A stretch of DNA of 64,000 bases from the NCBI RefSeq assembly GCF_001411555.2, contig NC_049901.1, positions 26,160,872 to 26,224,871 of the forward strand, in the 5' to 3' direction. The translations under genes were made by a program, and so were the position numbers. The notes beneath the pieces were generated by a model that did not search any database, was not told the DNA's origin, and saw nothing but the letters and a program-made list of their open reading frames with translations. Each line of letters opens with the position of its first letter. The first letter of the stretch is position 1. This DNA comes from Juglans regia (taxonomy: Eukaryota > Streptophyta > Magnoliopsida > Fagales > Juglandaceae). Of the stretch, positions 13,594-26,138 are shown piece after piece.

Positions 13594-13605
13594 TGGTATC
13601 AGAGC
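13594..13605 (+). other. Primer binding site of element F (tRNA-Met type)
   Basis: TGGTATCAGAGC, complementary to the 3' end of plant initiator tRNA-Met, lies five bases after the LTR end. It fixes the orientation of F as plus. Confidence 0.85.
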
Positions 13606-13732
13606 AATTAAGTCTCTGGGTAAACCCACACATTGTCCTAGGAATGCATGGTACCTTTAACTAGGTTTGAGATCTATAGTTGTAGGCTTGGATTTTAAAG
13701 CTATAGGCTTGAATCTAGAGGAAGAAGAAGAT

Positions 13733-15117
13733 ATGCCCCTAAGATCGTGAGTTCTAGAGAGGAAAGGTTATCCTTCTCTAAGGAAGGGATTGACCCATGT
13801 TGGTTTTGTGTATTTTCGGGAGAAGGAAATTATGATTCGAAATCGGTGCCAGAATACATCTCCGAGAGGTGGGGATCAGGAGACTAGGAATCCTCCACTG
13901 GAAGGGGGGCAAGCTATAGCGAAAGCCATTCACCAAATGACTGAGGTGGTACACACTTAGATGGAACAAGGACAAAACGCTAGACAAGTACCGCGCAGAG
14001 GGAAACAAGGATGTACTCCAGAAGTTCATGGTGTATAGATACCCGAATTTCATTCGAACGGAAGGACCTTTAAAGGGGCTAACAAGTGGCTTATGGATCT
14101 AGAAAGAACCCTCGAAGTTAGTGGATGCTCGGAAGAGTAGAAGGTCCAGCACGCGGGTCACATGCTCCAAGGAGAAGCTAGAATCTGGTTGCACACTAAA
14201 CAACAACTTTTGCCCAAGAATTGGGAAATCTGACTACACTCACTTGGGATCGATTTAAGATAGAGTTTGGCTAGGCAGCAAAAAGCTTTAGAATTTGCAA
14301 GTTTGACCCAAGGGCATATGATAGTCGATCAGTACGATGCTCGTTTTATGGAAATGGGGAGGTTTGCACATCATTTGATCAGTATCGAGAGGATGCAAGC
14401 AAGGAAGTTTCAGGACGGTTTGCAACCTCGTATCCAAAACCAAGTAGCATGCCTACAAATAGGAAATCTCCAAGAATTGGTCAATCTAGCTTCGATAGCA
14501 GAGGCGGAGCAGTGGAGACTAATTGCACAGGCTCAAGCGGATAGGAAAAGAGGATTTCCTTACTCGCCAGGAGGTAGTACGGGGAAACGAAAGGCCCCTG
14601 TAACTTCGAGCAAAGGAAAGGGCGTGGTATTCTAGAAGGCAGCACCTATCACTCCACCACCTTGTTGCCAATGTGGTAAGAGGCATAGTGGAGAGTGTCG
14701 TAGGGCCACAGGAGTGTGTTTCAAATGTGGTCAAACTGGCCATATGATCTGGGATTGTCTACAGATTATGCCTGGAGTAGCGTCAACGCCAAGCTCTAAA
14801 CCCAAGACAGCAGCGAAAGCCAAAGTTTATGCCATTACACCTAGAGAGGTAGACCTACAAGCTGATGAAACAGTAGATTTCAGAGTGATTACTGGTAACA
14901 TTTCTAACTTTTCCATAATTCATAGAAAGCTTGTGTTTGGGAATCTTGAGTAATTATAGTTACCTCTTTAGGTAAAGTTAGATTGAAGTAGTACATGGTG
15001 TGTGCTTTGTTTGATCCCTGAGCATCAAGGTCTTTTATCTCTAGCAGATGCGTACGACAATGTGAGCTCGAGGCTGAGCCAATGTCTCAGAAAGTTTTAG
15101 TAGCTATTTCAGATGGG
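13733..15117 (+). pseudogene. Decayed gag and start of protease of element F (Ty3/gypsy)
   Basis: Translation shows the plant Ty3/gypsy gag layout. It begins at ATGCCCC. A capsid part with WLMDLERTLEV, GHMLQGEARIWL and MARQQKALEFASL-type sequence follows; the longest open piece is 14267-14635. Two zinc knuckles come next, CQCGKRHSGEC (partial) and CFKCGQTGHMIWDC near 14720. The start of a protease domain (about 14990-15060) is last. Stop codons and frame changes occur throughout (MPLRS then stop; a stop before KAAPITPPP; a stop inside the protease motif). The protease ends abruptly at a duplicated 16-mer, after which 3' LTR sequence begins. RT, RNase H and integrase are absent. The gag resembles those of Tekay/Del-type chromoviruses, an assignment from memory. 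Confidence 0.8.
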
Positions 15118-15136
15118 AAATAGCTATTTCAGACGG

Positions 15137-15857
15137 ATAACCAAGAAACAGGAATCTAGACGGTTCCTTGATAGTGGATGAGTATATTGTTAGTGCCCGT
15201 CATGACTATATTGCTGACACATTAAAACACACGGCTAAACTTCTCAGGGAGATCCTAACTAGTATTAGTGAGACCGGGATCAATGTTACGATCTATCAAC
15301 CATCCAAGAATTTGAAGTTTTGGTGGAATAGGGATCAGCTGTCTACCTATCTGGAGCGAGCCTCAAAGGCCTCGGTTGATGCAAAGGCAACGACAAAGGG
15401 CTTAGGTTTGACACTGCTTGAGCCTTAGCAATCCCGTGGGGTCTTCTGGTGTCTGTCTCCTGATGGGACAATAGTTATAAAGAAAAAAAAAAAAAAAGGA
15501 ATGAAGTTATGGTTTAGATCTCAACTTTTGTGGAATTATGTTTTGAGGAGGTCCCGTGTTTTGGGAGATTTAAACTATACTCTATGCTTTTGGGATGCTT
15601 TTATGATACATGTTTATGCTTTTTGGACAATGTTGGGATATGATGTTAGTACGGTGCAATGTGCTTTTCAATTGCATATCGCATTAATTAGATTATCTGA
15701 CTTTTACTATTTTTCCACTGCTACATTATTGCATACTACTAGTGTACTTAGGTGCATAACAAATTATCTGTCATGTACAAGGGGTGTGTAGCCTTGTGTT
15801 ACATGTCTCGGCATTTCAGTCACCATCCAATTCCAAGCGAGGGCTAATGACACCACA
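15137..15857 (+). mobile_element. 3' LTR fragment of element F
   Basis: It is homologous to 12843-13588 and has the same end (CACCACA). Its upstream part is gone, deleted together with pol, so that it joins directly to the protease remnant. The 5-mer after the end is ATATT. The left partner cannot be located with confidence. Confidence 0.85.
15168..15428 (+). CDS. LTR-embedded ORF, copy B, unknown peptide
   Basis: This 86-codon open frame is homologous to the ORF at 12857. It opens without an ATG (TTG is the first usable codon; the homologous ATG is AGG). The peptide includes HDYIADTLKHTAKLL and LSTYLERASKAS, polar and predicted helical, with no family I recognise. Both LTR copies differ by many substitutions yet keep a nearly open frame, which is the only hint of coding. 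It may equally be leftover sequence inside an LTR. Confidence 0.3.
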   Translation: MIVDEYIVSARHDYIADTLKHTAKLLREILTSISETGINVTIYQPSKNLKFWWNRDQLSTYLERASKASVDAKATTKGLGLTLLEP

Positions 15858-15935
15858 ATATTCTAACAATATTTTATTCAACTTTTTAACTTTAATCTCG
15901 ATTTTATCTCATCTCATCTGTGAAAACAAACAAGA
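15858..15935. mobile_element. Probable MITE end fragment
   Basis: The stretch TTCTAACAATATTTTATTC, then ATCTCATCTCATCTGTG and AAAACAAACAAGACC, resembles one end of a very common MITE I recall from Fagales genomes. Element F appears to have inserted into it, with its other half beyond the left edge. The match is from memory and needs a database search. Confidence 0.35.
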
Positions 15936-15987
15936 CCTTAGTGTGAGACTATAAAAATAGGATTGTTAGAACCAACCCACCAGAAAC

Positions 15988-18683
15988 TATAACGCCCCGT
16001 TCCCGAGGGTCAGGAGAGTTAACTCATATAACCTGATAATCAACTCTAATAAGGTTAGAGTACTTCCAAATTCAAGAATATATATTTTCCCAAACCTCAA
16101 ATCAAACGTAAATACTTCAATTAAATAAATCATATAAACTCATCTATCCAATTTTCAATCCAACAACCCAAATAAAATTCAACTCTTCTTCATGTCTCAA
16201 ATAACAAACTAGAAATAATGAAACATTAACATAAGTCTCCGTAAACCGTCTAAATCCATTGAAGCAACTTAAGAAATATAAATAACTTCCAACATCAACA
16301 CTAATACCACGAGGTACCCAATAACTATTCACTGCTAATCTTCTCCATAAACTCTAATACTGATCCTCAGTTGAACCATCAATGTCATCTGAAATATTAT
16401 GAAGATTAAAGGGGTGAGTTATCAACAACTCAGCAAGCAGAGAGCATATACTAGCATGTAAACATGAGCATTTATAACATTTGATAAGCAGAACAAAACA
16501 TTTACTTTCAGAAGGCAGAAACAAAACTTTGTACAAAAACAATAGAGCAAAATTTTCAGAAAAATAAACTTATTCCAAAAAAAGAAAATCCGTTGGCATT
16601 TATAAACTAAAACATTATAATCATATCATCGTTTAGTATCACATTGGGACAATACCAAGTTTAACCCCCGTGGTAGGGTTATAAACCACTATTATACCCA
16701 TGGCTGGGCCATATTCCATTTTTCACCTCCGTGGTAGGGTTATAAACCACCATTATACCCGTGGCTGGCCATATTCCAAATTTCACCCCCGTGGTAGGGT
16801 TATAAACCACCATTATACCAGTGGCTGGGCCTTAACAGAAACAGAATAGATTTCATCGAAAATCCTATTACAATCATATACAGAATCAGAACTTCATGCT
16901 AAGGTTTTCAAATGACTCATCATATCAAAACAAAATACTTAATTGCTTTAGATCTCTTCACATGTTCGACTAAACAGAATCAAAATATTTTCATTGGCTC
17001 ATAACAAAACTTTTAGAATTCCTTATTCGCTCTTTTGCATAGTTCTGAAATAAAGTGCACAAAACTAGCTCATGTCTACACCAGTCATGATAGAAAAACA
17101 CTTTCTCTTATATTGAATTTATGCATATGCAGAATAAACATCTGAGGTTGTTTTCAGATAATTTCTTTTCAAAAACAAACATGCATATTTTCAAAGTCAA
17201 CCTCATTTCATTTCTTTTATGCAAAATTAGTATATGAACCTCGCTTACCTGGGCAACTTAGCTTTTCAGAAATTTCCTCAAAAATATCGAGTCGACAATA
17301 AATCGTCACCTATAAAAATAATCGCATAATTTTCATAAGTTTTCAATCAATCACGGATTTTGATATTTAAGCCTAAGCTTCTTAAATAACCTATTTTAAT
17401 ATCTCAAAACTTAAAATCCTCATAATCCCAAAATATATCATCACTTCCTAAAAATCACCAATATCCACCATGACCAACATCAAACTCAAAACACCAATAT
17501 TTAAACCCGAAACAGCCAACAAATTCCAAAGCATAAACCAATCTCACGCAAACAATTCCATCATCGAATCCAACCGACCCCCTTACTCTACGGACTTAGT
17601 CCGGCACAACCAACAAATTCGCAGTAAATATGAATTAGCGCAAAAATACATTTAAATCTCAAAAGTTCTTTGGAAAAATACTTACAATGCTATAATATAA
17701 TTTTTGAAAGATCACGGAGGTGCTAGAAGCGGCAACGCAGCAACAAAACAGTGCGAAATGCACTGTGGCCGTGGGTCTCAAAAACCCATTTTTGAACAGG
17801 TGTAAACGAAGACCCGAGATTGATAGGGTAGGGCCTAGGGATGTCGGTGAAGTTAATGGTGGTTGTGGTTGGCAGTGGGTGGCGGCGTGGGCGGTGGTTG
17901 AAGGCCAAAAAGCACAAATCGGAGATGGAGATAAATGGGCTTCACAGGTGACAGATCGGAGCCAAGGATTGGTGCATTAGGTTGCTAGGAGGTCGATGAT
18001 GAAGTGGTGAAGAAATGGTGGCCAGTGGTGGCGCGACGGCGGCGCACTAGCACAAGCAACGCCGCGGCATAGTGTTGCGCGTGGGGGTAAACGGCGAGGC
18101 GAGAGGGGCTGAGATTGGAGGGAGGTGGTTGCCGGAGGGTGGGGAAGGCCATGGGCTGGGCGGTGTCGCCGGATGAAGGCTCACGGCGGCGGGCTGGGGA
18201 GGAGACGCAACGCACGGGGAGAGAGGATGAGGAGTCGCGCAGGAAAGCAGCGGTTCCGAAAGAAAAGAAAGGAAAAGAAAGAAGAAAAAAAAAAGGAAAG
18301 GGAAAATGAAAAAAAAAATGGAGGGAAAAGAATGAGGTCTAGTCCTCACAACTTGGATCACAAAATTCCAGCAAAAATTTTTTCAAAACAACAATTTAAA
18401 TAAAATTAATTTAAACACATTGACTAAGTAAAATAAAATAATCAAATCCAACAATACAATAATTTTAAAACCCACAAACTAATTTAAATTAAGAAAAATT
18501 TAAATCCATAACAAATATTAATATTAAGGAAACATGTGAAATTTAATTTTCACAATGTAAAAATCATAAAAAAATAAACCCACTAAAATCTGAAAATTTA
18601 AAACAAGATAATCAAATTTTAAATTAATAACAAATAATCCTTCAAATATAAAAAAAATACACTAAAAAATATGGGGTGTTACA
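15988..18683 (-). repeat. LARD copy 1, 3' LTR (left)
   Basis: It starts TATAACGCCCCG (TG mutated to TA) and ends GGGGTGTTACA. On the minus strand it begins TGTAACACCCC directly after the polypurine tract. It contains three 62-bp repeat units and a GC-rich island near 17700-18260. Confidence 0.88.
16664..16830. repeat. 62-bp tandem repeat, three units
   Basis: The unit reads CCCGTGGTAGGGTTATAAAC, then CACCATTATACCCGTGG, then CTGGGCCATATTCCATGTTT. Three units recur at the same LTR position at 21285-21452, 29769-29938 and 34421-34588, and inverted at 10785-10960. One degraded unit survives in the more distant LTRs near 47880 and 51680. Array size is strikingly constant. Confidence 0.9.
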
Positions 18684-20604
18684 TCCTTCTCCCTTAAAAA
18701 AATTTCGTCCTCGAAATTTGAAAGGTCAAACATGACGCTAAAGCAGGATAGAAGATACAACCCAAAACACACTAAACCTTCCATAGGCAATTCCATCATA
18801 CTCGTATTAGTCCCCCAGTGGCACAACACGTCCAGTATTCCTAGGGTGGCTATGATATCCAAAATCTCATTTTCCACAAGAGCCTTAATACAACATCCAA
18901 TGAATCCCAATGATTAATAGCTCTATTCGATAATCTATATTAACCTCAATTGACTCCTACGGTATAACTTCCAAATCTTCATTGTATTCTACCTTTGGTA
19001 ACCTAATGGTCACTTCCAAAGTTAATCATCAATAACATAATTGGTACAACTGAGCGATTAGTCTCCAACTACGAGTATCGTCTCAAAAATTTAAGTCACG
19101 ACTAATTTCTCAAAATCAACACAAAATTTGAATTCCTAATTACAACGAAAATATCACGCTTCTGCTACGAACTCTGATAATTCGCCACATGCATAAAATT
19201 TATGTCCTTATAAAAACAACACCATTGAGTACAAGGTAGCTCCATACCTAATGACCAGAAAACTCTTATCACATTTTGATAGAAAAAAGCTTGATCTCCC
19301 AAAACCATGAATTATTACACTTTTTTTTTTTCCTCAAAATCACCAAGAATGCCTTCTTGAATCTACACCAACTATCATCCTTAAATTTGATCCCAAAGCT
19401 TGCCACTAAAAGCTCGAACTAATAACAATTATTATCCAAACTGGACCAATACCTTCAATCCTCAAAGAAATAGTCCCCTTGAAAATTCCTATATCAATAA
19501 CTCAACTTCGATCAACCCCATAATAATGGTCACATACTAACCAGTCTCCAAAATAAATCAAGCTAGCACACCAAGCCTGCAAAATTAAAAACTTAAATCT
19601 TATTACAAATCATTCCTTCAAATCTGTAATTCTAAAACCTTAAATTATATAAGAATCATTTTCCGAAATCTGTAAGATCGATGAACTTATATCCAATAAT
19701 AAAACAATGGACTCCCGAATCTTTCAAAATCTAAAATATTAAATGATAACAAATCATTTCCTAAAGCCTGCAAAACCTTAAACTTTTGGTGAAATTCCCG
19801 TAAATCTATCCTTAAAATTTGTTGAACTTACAACCTCCTATTCTAAAGCCTCGTGTCATACATCCACGAAATTGAAAACCTCAAATATCTTACTCTTCAA
19901 ATACATCAACCAGACCATGCTGTTCCTTTCAAGCCTCGATATTGTAAAAGCACACCAAGTCGATAAAAGTTCAAGCCTACTCTGCTAAATATTTATACCT
20001 AACAATAGCATTCTCAGTCGTACCATCTTCCTGCCATAACTTAATCCTTAACCCACTTTTCAGCTTCGAACGAAACGAACAAAATAAAGTAAACTTAATA
20101 AATAAATAAAAATAATTCCAATTCAAATAAAATAAAATCAAGCAAAACCAAATAAATTCAATTTAAATAAAAATAATAATTTCTAATTAAACCTTTAAAC
20201 CTTTCTGGTACCGCACACATGGTTTTACCCATTCTTAGCCATATCTTTAACCAGCACATATAGTCATTCCTTCCATCTATAATTGTAAACCTGACATCGC
20301 TCTAAACTCACTTTTGTCTTTAGAAATCTAACCTCAAAAATCTAAACCTTAAATTAAATTAATCTTATAAAGATTATCTCCTATAGTCCACCAAGTAAGC
20401 TTGTCCGATCTAAAATCTCTAAACCTCAAAATCTCAAAACTCAATCATAAAGTCTGTAAAATCTAAACCTTAAATATCCACATAATCATTTCTTATTCTT
20501 TAAAATTCTACACCTAAAATCTGAAGTTTCTTCTTAAACCTACAGATATCTAAACCTCCAAGGTTTATAGTATGCAGAATCTCTAACATGACTCTGATAC
20601 CAAC
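18684..20604 (-). other. LARD copy 1 internal domain, non-coding
   Basis: This is AT-rich sequence without a long ORF, homologous to 31804-33746. At the end next to the left LTR lies the polypyrimidine run TCCTTCTCCCTTAAAAAAA, which is the polypurine tract on the minus strand. A small minus-strand ORF (ending at 18662, 82 codons) overlaps the tract and reads LSNFEDEIF at its end. The same ORF is present in LARD copy 2. Confidence 0.8.
20585..20602 (-). other. Primer binding site, LARD copy 1
   Basis: Read on the minus strand it is TGGTATCAGAGTCATGTT. It matches the initiator tRNA-Met site with two changes relative to LARD copy 2. It lies two bases from the LTR end and confirms minus orientation. 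Confidence 0.85.
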
Positions 20605-23302
20605 TGTAACGCCCTGCTCCCCGAGGGTCCGGAGAGTTAACTCATATAACTTGATAATCAACTCTAACAAGGTTAGAGTACTTCTAAATTCAAGAATATA
20701 TATTTTTCCAAACCTCAAATCAAACGTAAATACTTCAATTAAATAAATCATATAAACTCATCTATCCGATTTTCAATCCAACAACCCAAATAAAATTCAA
20801 CTCTTCTTCATATCTAAAATAACAAACTAGAAATAACGAAACATTAACATAAGTCTCCATAAACCGTCTAAATCCATTGAAGCAAACTTAAGAAATATAA
20901 AAAACTTCCAACATCAACACTAATACCACGAGGTACCCAATAACTATTCACTGCTAATCTTCTCCATAAACTCTAATACTGATCCTCAACTGAACCATCA
21001 ATATCATCTGAAATATTATGAAGATTAAAAGGGTGAGTTATCAACAACTCAGCAAGCAGAGAGCATATACTAGGATGTAAACATGAGCATTTATAATATT
21101 TGATCAGCAGAACAAAACAATTACTTTCAGAAGGCAGAAACAAAACTTTGTACAAAAATATTAGAGCAAAATTTTCAGAAAAATAAACTTATTCCAAAAA
21201 AATAAAATCTGTTGGCATTTCTAAACTAAAACATTATAATCATATCATCGTTTAGTATTACATCAGGACAATACCATGTTTAACCCCCGTGGTAGGGTTA
21301 TAAACCACCATTATACCCGTGGCTGGGCCATATTCCATGTTTCACCCCCGTGGTAGGGTTATAAACCACCATTATACCCGTGGCTGGCCATATTCCATGT
21401 TTCACCCCTGTGGTAGGGTTATAAACCACCATTATACCTATGGCTGGGCTTTAACAAAAACAGAACAGATTTCATCGAAAATCCGATTACAATCATACAC
21501 AGAATCAGAACTTCATGCCAATGTTTTCAGATGACTCATCATATCAAAACAAAATACCTAATTGCTTGAGATCGCTTCACATGTTTGACTAAACAGAATC
21601 AAAATATTTTCATTGGCTCATAACAAAACTTTTAGAATTCCTTATTCGTTCTTTTGCATAGTTCAGAAATAAAGTACACAAAATTAGCTCATGTCTATAC
21701 CAGTCATGATAGAAAAACACTTTCTCTTATATTGAATTTATGCATATGCAGAATAAACATCTGAGGTTGTTTTCAGATCATTTCTTTTCAAAAACAAAAT
21801 GCATATTTTCAAAGTCAACCTCATTTCATTTCTTTTATGCAAAACTAGTATATGAACCCCGCTTACCTGGGTAACTTAGCTTTTCAAAAATTTTCTCAAA
21901 AATGTCGAGTCGACTATAAATCGTCACCTATAAAAATAATCACATAATTTCCGTAAGTTTTCAATCAATCACGGATTTTGATATTTAAGCCTAAGCTTCT
22001 TAAATAACCTATTTTAATATCTCAAAACTTAAAATCCTCATAATCCCAAAATATATCATCACTTCCTAAAAATCACCAATATCTACCATAACCAACATCA
22101 AACTCAAAACACCAATATTTAAATCCGAAACAGCCAACAAATTTCAAAGCATAAACCAATCTCACACAAACAATTCCATCATCCAATCCAACCGACCCCC
22201 TTACTCCACGGACTCAGTCCGGCACAACCAACAAATTCACAGTAAATATGAATTAGCACAAAAATACATTTAAATCTTAAAAGTTCTTTGGAAAAATACT
22301 TACAATGCTATAATATAATTTTTGAAAGATCACGGAGGTGATAGAAGCGGCAACGCAGCAACAAAACAGTGCGAAATGCACTGTAGCCGTGGGTCTCAAA
22401 AATCCATTTTTGAACGGGTGTAAACGAAGACCCGAGATTGATAGGGTAGGGCCTAGGGATGTCGGTGAAGTTAGTGGTGGTGGTGGTTGGCCATGGGTGG
22501 CAGCGTGGGCAGCGGTTGAAGGCCAAAAAGCACAAATTGGAGATGGAGATAGATGGGTTTTACCGGTGACAGATCAGAGCCAAGGTTGGGTGCATTAGGT
22601 TGCTAGGAGGTCGATGATGAAGTGGTGAAGAAATGGTGGCCGGTGGTGGCGCGACGGCGGTGCACGAGCACAAGGAACGCCGTGGCATAGTGTTGCGCGT
22701 GGGGGTAAACGGCAACACAAGAGGGGCTGAGATTGGAGGGAGGTGGTCGCCGGAGGGTGGGGAAGGCCATGGGTTGGGCGGTGTCGTCGGACGAAGGCGC
22801 ACGGCGGCGGGCTGGGGAGGAGACGCAACGCACGGGAAGAGATGAAGAGGAGTCGAGCAGGAAAGCAGAGGTTTCGGAAGAAAAGAAAGAAAAAGAAAGA
22901 AGAAAAAAAAAAAGGAAAGGGAAAATGAAAAAAAAAATGGAGGGAAAAGAATGAGGTCTAATCCTCACAACTTGTATCACAAAATTCCAGCGAAAATTAT
23001 TTCAAAACAACAATTTAAATAAAATTAATTTAAACACATTGACTAAGTAAAATAAAATAATCAAATCCAACAATACAATAATTTTAAAACCCACAAACTA
23101 ATTTAAATTAAAAAAAATTTAAATGCATAACAAATATTAATATTAAGGAAACATGTGAAATTTAATTTTCACAATTTAAAAATCATAAAAAAATAAACCC
23201 ACTAAAATCTGAAAATTTAAAACAAGATAATCAAATTTTAAATTAATAACAAATAATCCTTCAAATAAAAAAGAAATACACTTAAAAATACAGAAAGTTA
23301 CA
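20605..23302 (-). repeat. LARD copy 1, 5' LTR (right)
   Basis: It starts TGTAACGCCCTG and ends AAAGTTACA. It is closely similar to the left LTR across its whole length, including three 62-bp units at 21285-21452 and a GC-rich island near 22340-22880. The minus-strand ORF ending TTSSSTS (22603-22980, 125 codons) is its longest frame. Confidence 0.88.
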
Positions 23303-24756
23303 AAAAGTCTATTTGCATCTACTTGGGCTTGAGCATAACCCGAGCTTGTCTGCCACATTTGGCCACCACAAATACCAGATTAAATCCCACATAATTAATG
23401 CCAACATGTTGATAGAAGATATAATCTATATGTCTGACACATATAACCACCACAACCACCATGTACTCTTGAGTTGTACATCAGTACTACTATGATTTTA
23501 TAACAGCTTAATAGAACATATAAAATCACCTACCTGCAATCAAATAACTAGTACGCAATTTAACTTTTTCACTTTTACCAAACCCCTTCAGCTGTGAGCA
23601 CTCATGCTCACCACCAATTTCCAGCATAGGAAACCAGTTTTGCTGATATTGAAGAGTACTGCAACCTCCATTAATGTTTAGATTGCTAATTTACATGAAT
23701 TCATTCACATCATTTAAGTAACATCTGCAGTACTTGTCTTCGAATTTCTGCCTTTGTTGCCCAGGTATAAGGAAGGAATAAATCTTTCCAACCTCCTAAC
23801 ACTCCACACTCTACATTCTTTTTAATTTTTATTATTATTTTTTTTATCAAATATTTATTATATGAATAATGAATAGAAAATTTGAAATATTTTAAAAAGA
23901 ATAAACTCAAATTTTTTTTTTTTAAAATATTAAAAATTTAAAAAAATGTGGAGTGTGGAGTGTGGAGTGTGGCGGAGGTTTTGTAGCAAAACTCGTAAAG
24001 AAGAAAGCAAAAGGTATCGTGTATTTATTCTTTAAACACAAACCCAATCCTTATACCATAAATATATAAGAGATGCAAATATAGAATGAGCATTATTGTA
24101 CGTGCAGCCTGAAAAGAGTTTATTATCTCCAACGTAACGCCACCAGCACACATGCTTTCATGCCTAGTACATCATGTTGTAGAAAAACTTATCACTTTTG
24201 GTTCTAACAGAAAATATATTACTTCCAGCTTCCCTTGTATGACATATGATGACCATCCATAACCGCAATATAAGGCTGGCTACATCAACTGGCGAAATAA
24301 AGCAGAAAACCACTGCCACCATGATCAATAAGAGTTAAGTTGTAACACTCCGCCTAATTACCCAATAGGATTAGCCCTTAATCTTCCTTAAAATAAGCTT
24401 ATAATACTATATTATATTTTGGGCTTATTATTATATTTTTTAGCATGAGAATTATTATTATAATTTTATTATTATTCTATTTTTTTTTCTCTTTGAGAGG
24501 TAGTTAGGTTTAGGGGAACTTCTCCCTAAAAAGGTAATCAATAGTATGCAGTCTAAAATTGAGTGGATGATATTTTCATAGAAGTAACAAACGATGTTGT
24601 CCACAATAAAATAGTAGTGCAAATTTTCATAGATATGTAACTGTATGGAAACCAGAGATTCACGTACATAGACTCTGAACAATAGGAACTAAGAGAATAT
24701 AAATTGAGCAATGCATTATATTTATATGCGATGTAGTGGACTTCTAATTTCTAAAC
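23303..24756. other. Intergenic region downstream of the protease gene
   Basis: AT-rich single-copy-looking DNA between LARD copy 1 and the protease stop codon. It contains one MITE-like inverted repeat element at 23792-23978. The part nearest the gene (about 24300-24756) should hold its 3' untranslated region. I see no other gene. Confidence 0.6.
23792..23978. mobile_element. MITE-like element with CACTCCACACTC inverted ends
   Basis: The left end CCTCCTAACACTCCACACTC and the right end AGTGTGGAGTGTGG...CGGAGG are inverted copies. They enclose an AT-rich core of about 130 bases that could fold back. The right arm has one extra GTGGAGT unit. No clear target duplication is visible. Confidence 0.6.
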
Positions 24757-26115
<1,359 letters not shown>

Positions 26116-26116
26116 T

Positions 26117-26134
26117 TGGCCTCAGAGCCAGGTT
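26117..26134 (+). other. Primer binding site of the chromovirus
   Basis: TGGCCTCAGAGCCAGGTT follows the LTR by one base. It matches the initiator tRNA-Met site used by plant LTR elements except CC in place of TA, an unusual change in the middle of the site. Confidence 0.85.
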
Positions 26135-26138
26135 AAGC

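Larger units (their letters stand above)
15988..23302 (-). mobile_element. LARD copy 1: complete LTR-internal-LTR element without coding capacity
   Basis: Two LTRs of about 2.7 kb flank a 1.9-kb internal domain. The order on the minus strand is LTR, primer site, internal, polypurine tract, LTR. No gag, protease, RT or integrase reading frame is found, so the element depends on proteins from another element. The tract beside the polypurine run (GAGGACGAAATTTT on the minus strand) is shared with many plant chromoviruses, which hints at the helper. Flanking 5-mers are GAAAC on the left and AAAAG on the right, not a convincing duplication, and the right terminus is mutated (CAGAAAGTTACA instead of CGGGGTGTTACA). 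The element is older than copy 2. Confidence 0.85.

Noticed and set aside
18115..18403. Plus-strand ORFs rich in Arg, Gly and Lys in the GC-rich island of LARD LTRs (also at 22633-22954, 31127-31461 and 35776-36110)
   Set aside because: Several frames are open at once because the island is GC-rich and then purine-rich. The ends are poly-KE or KK from AAAGAAAG runs. The minus frame is the better candidate.
21285..21452. Three regular direct repeats considered as a CRISPR-like or satellite array
   Set aside because: Units are contiguous 62-bp copies with no spacers, inside an LTR of a plant element.
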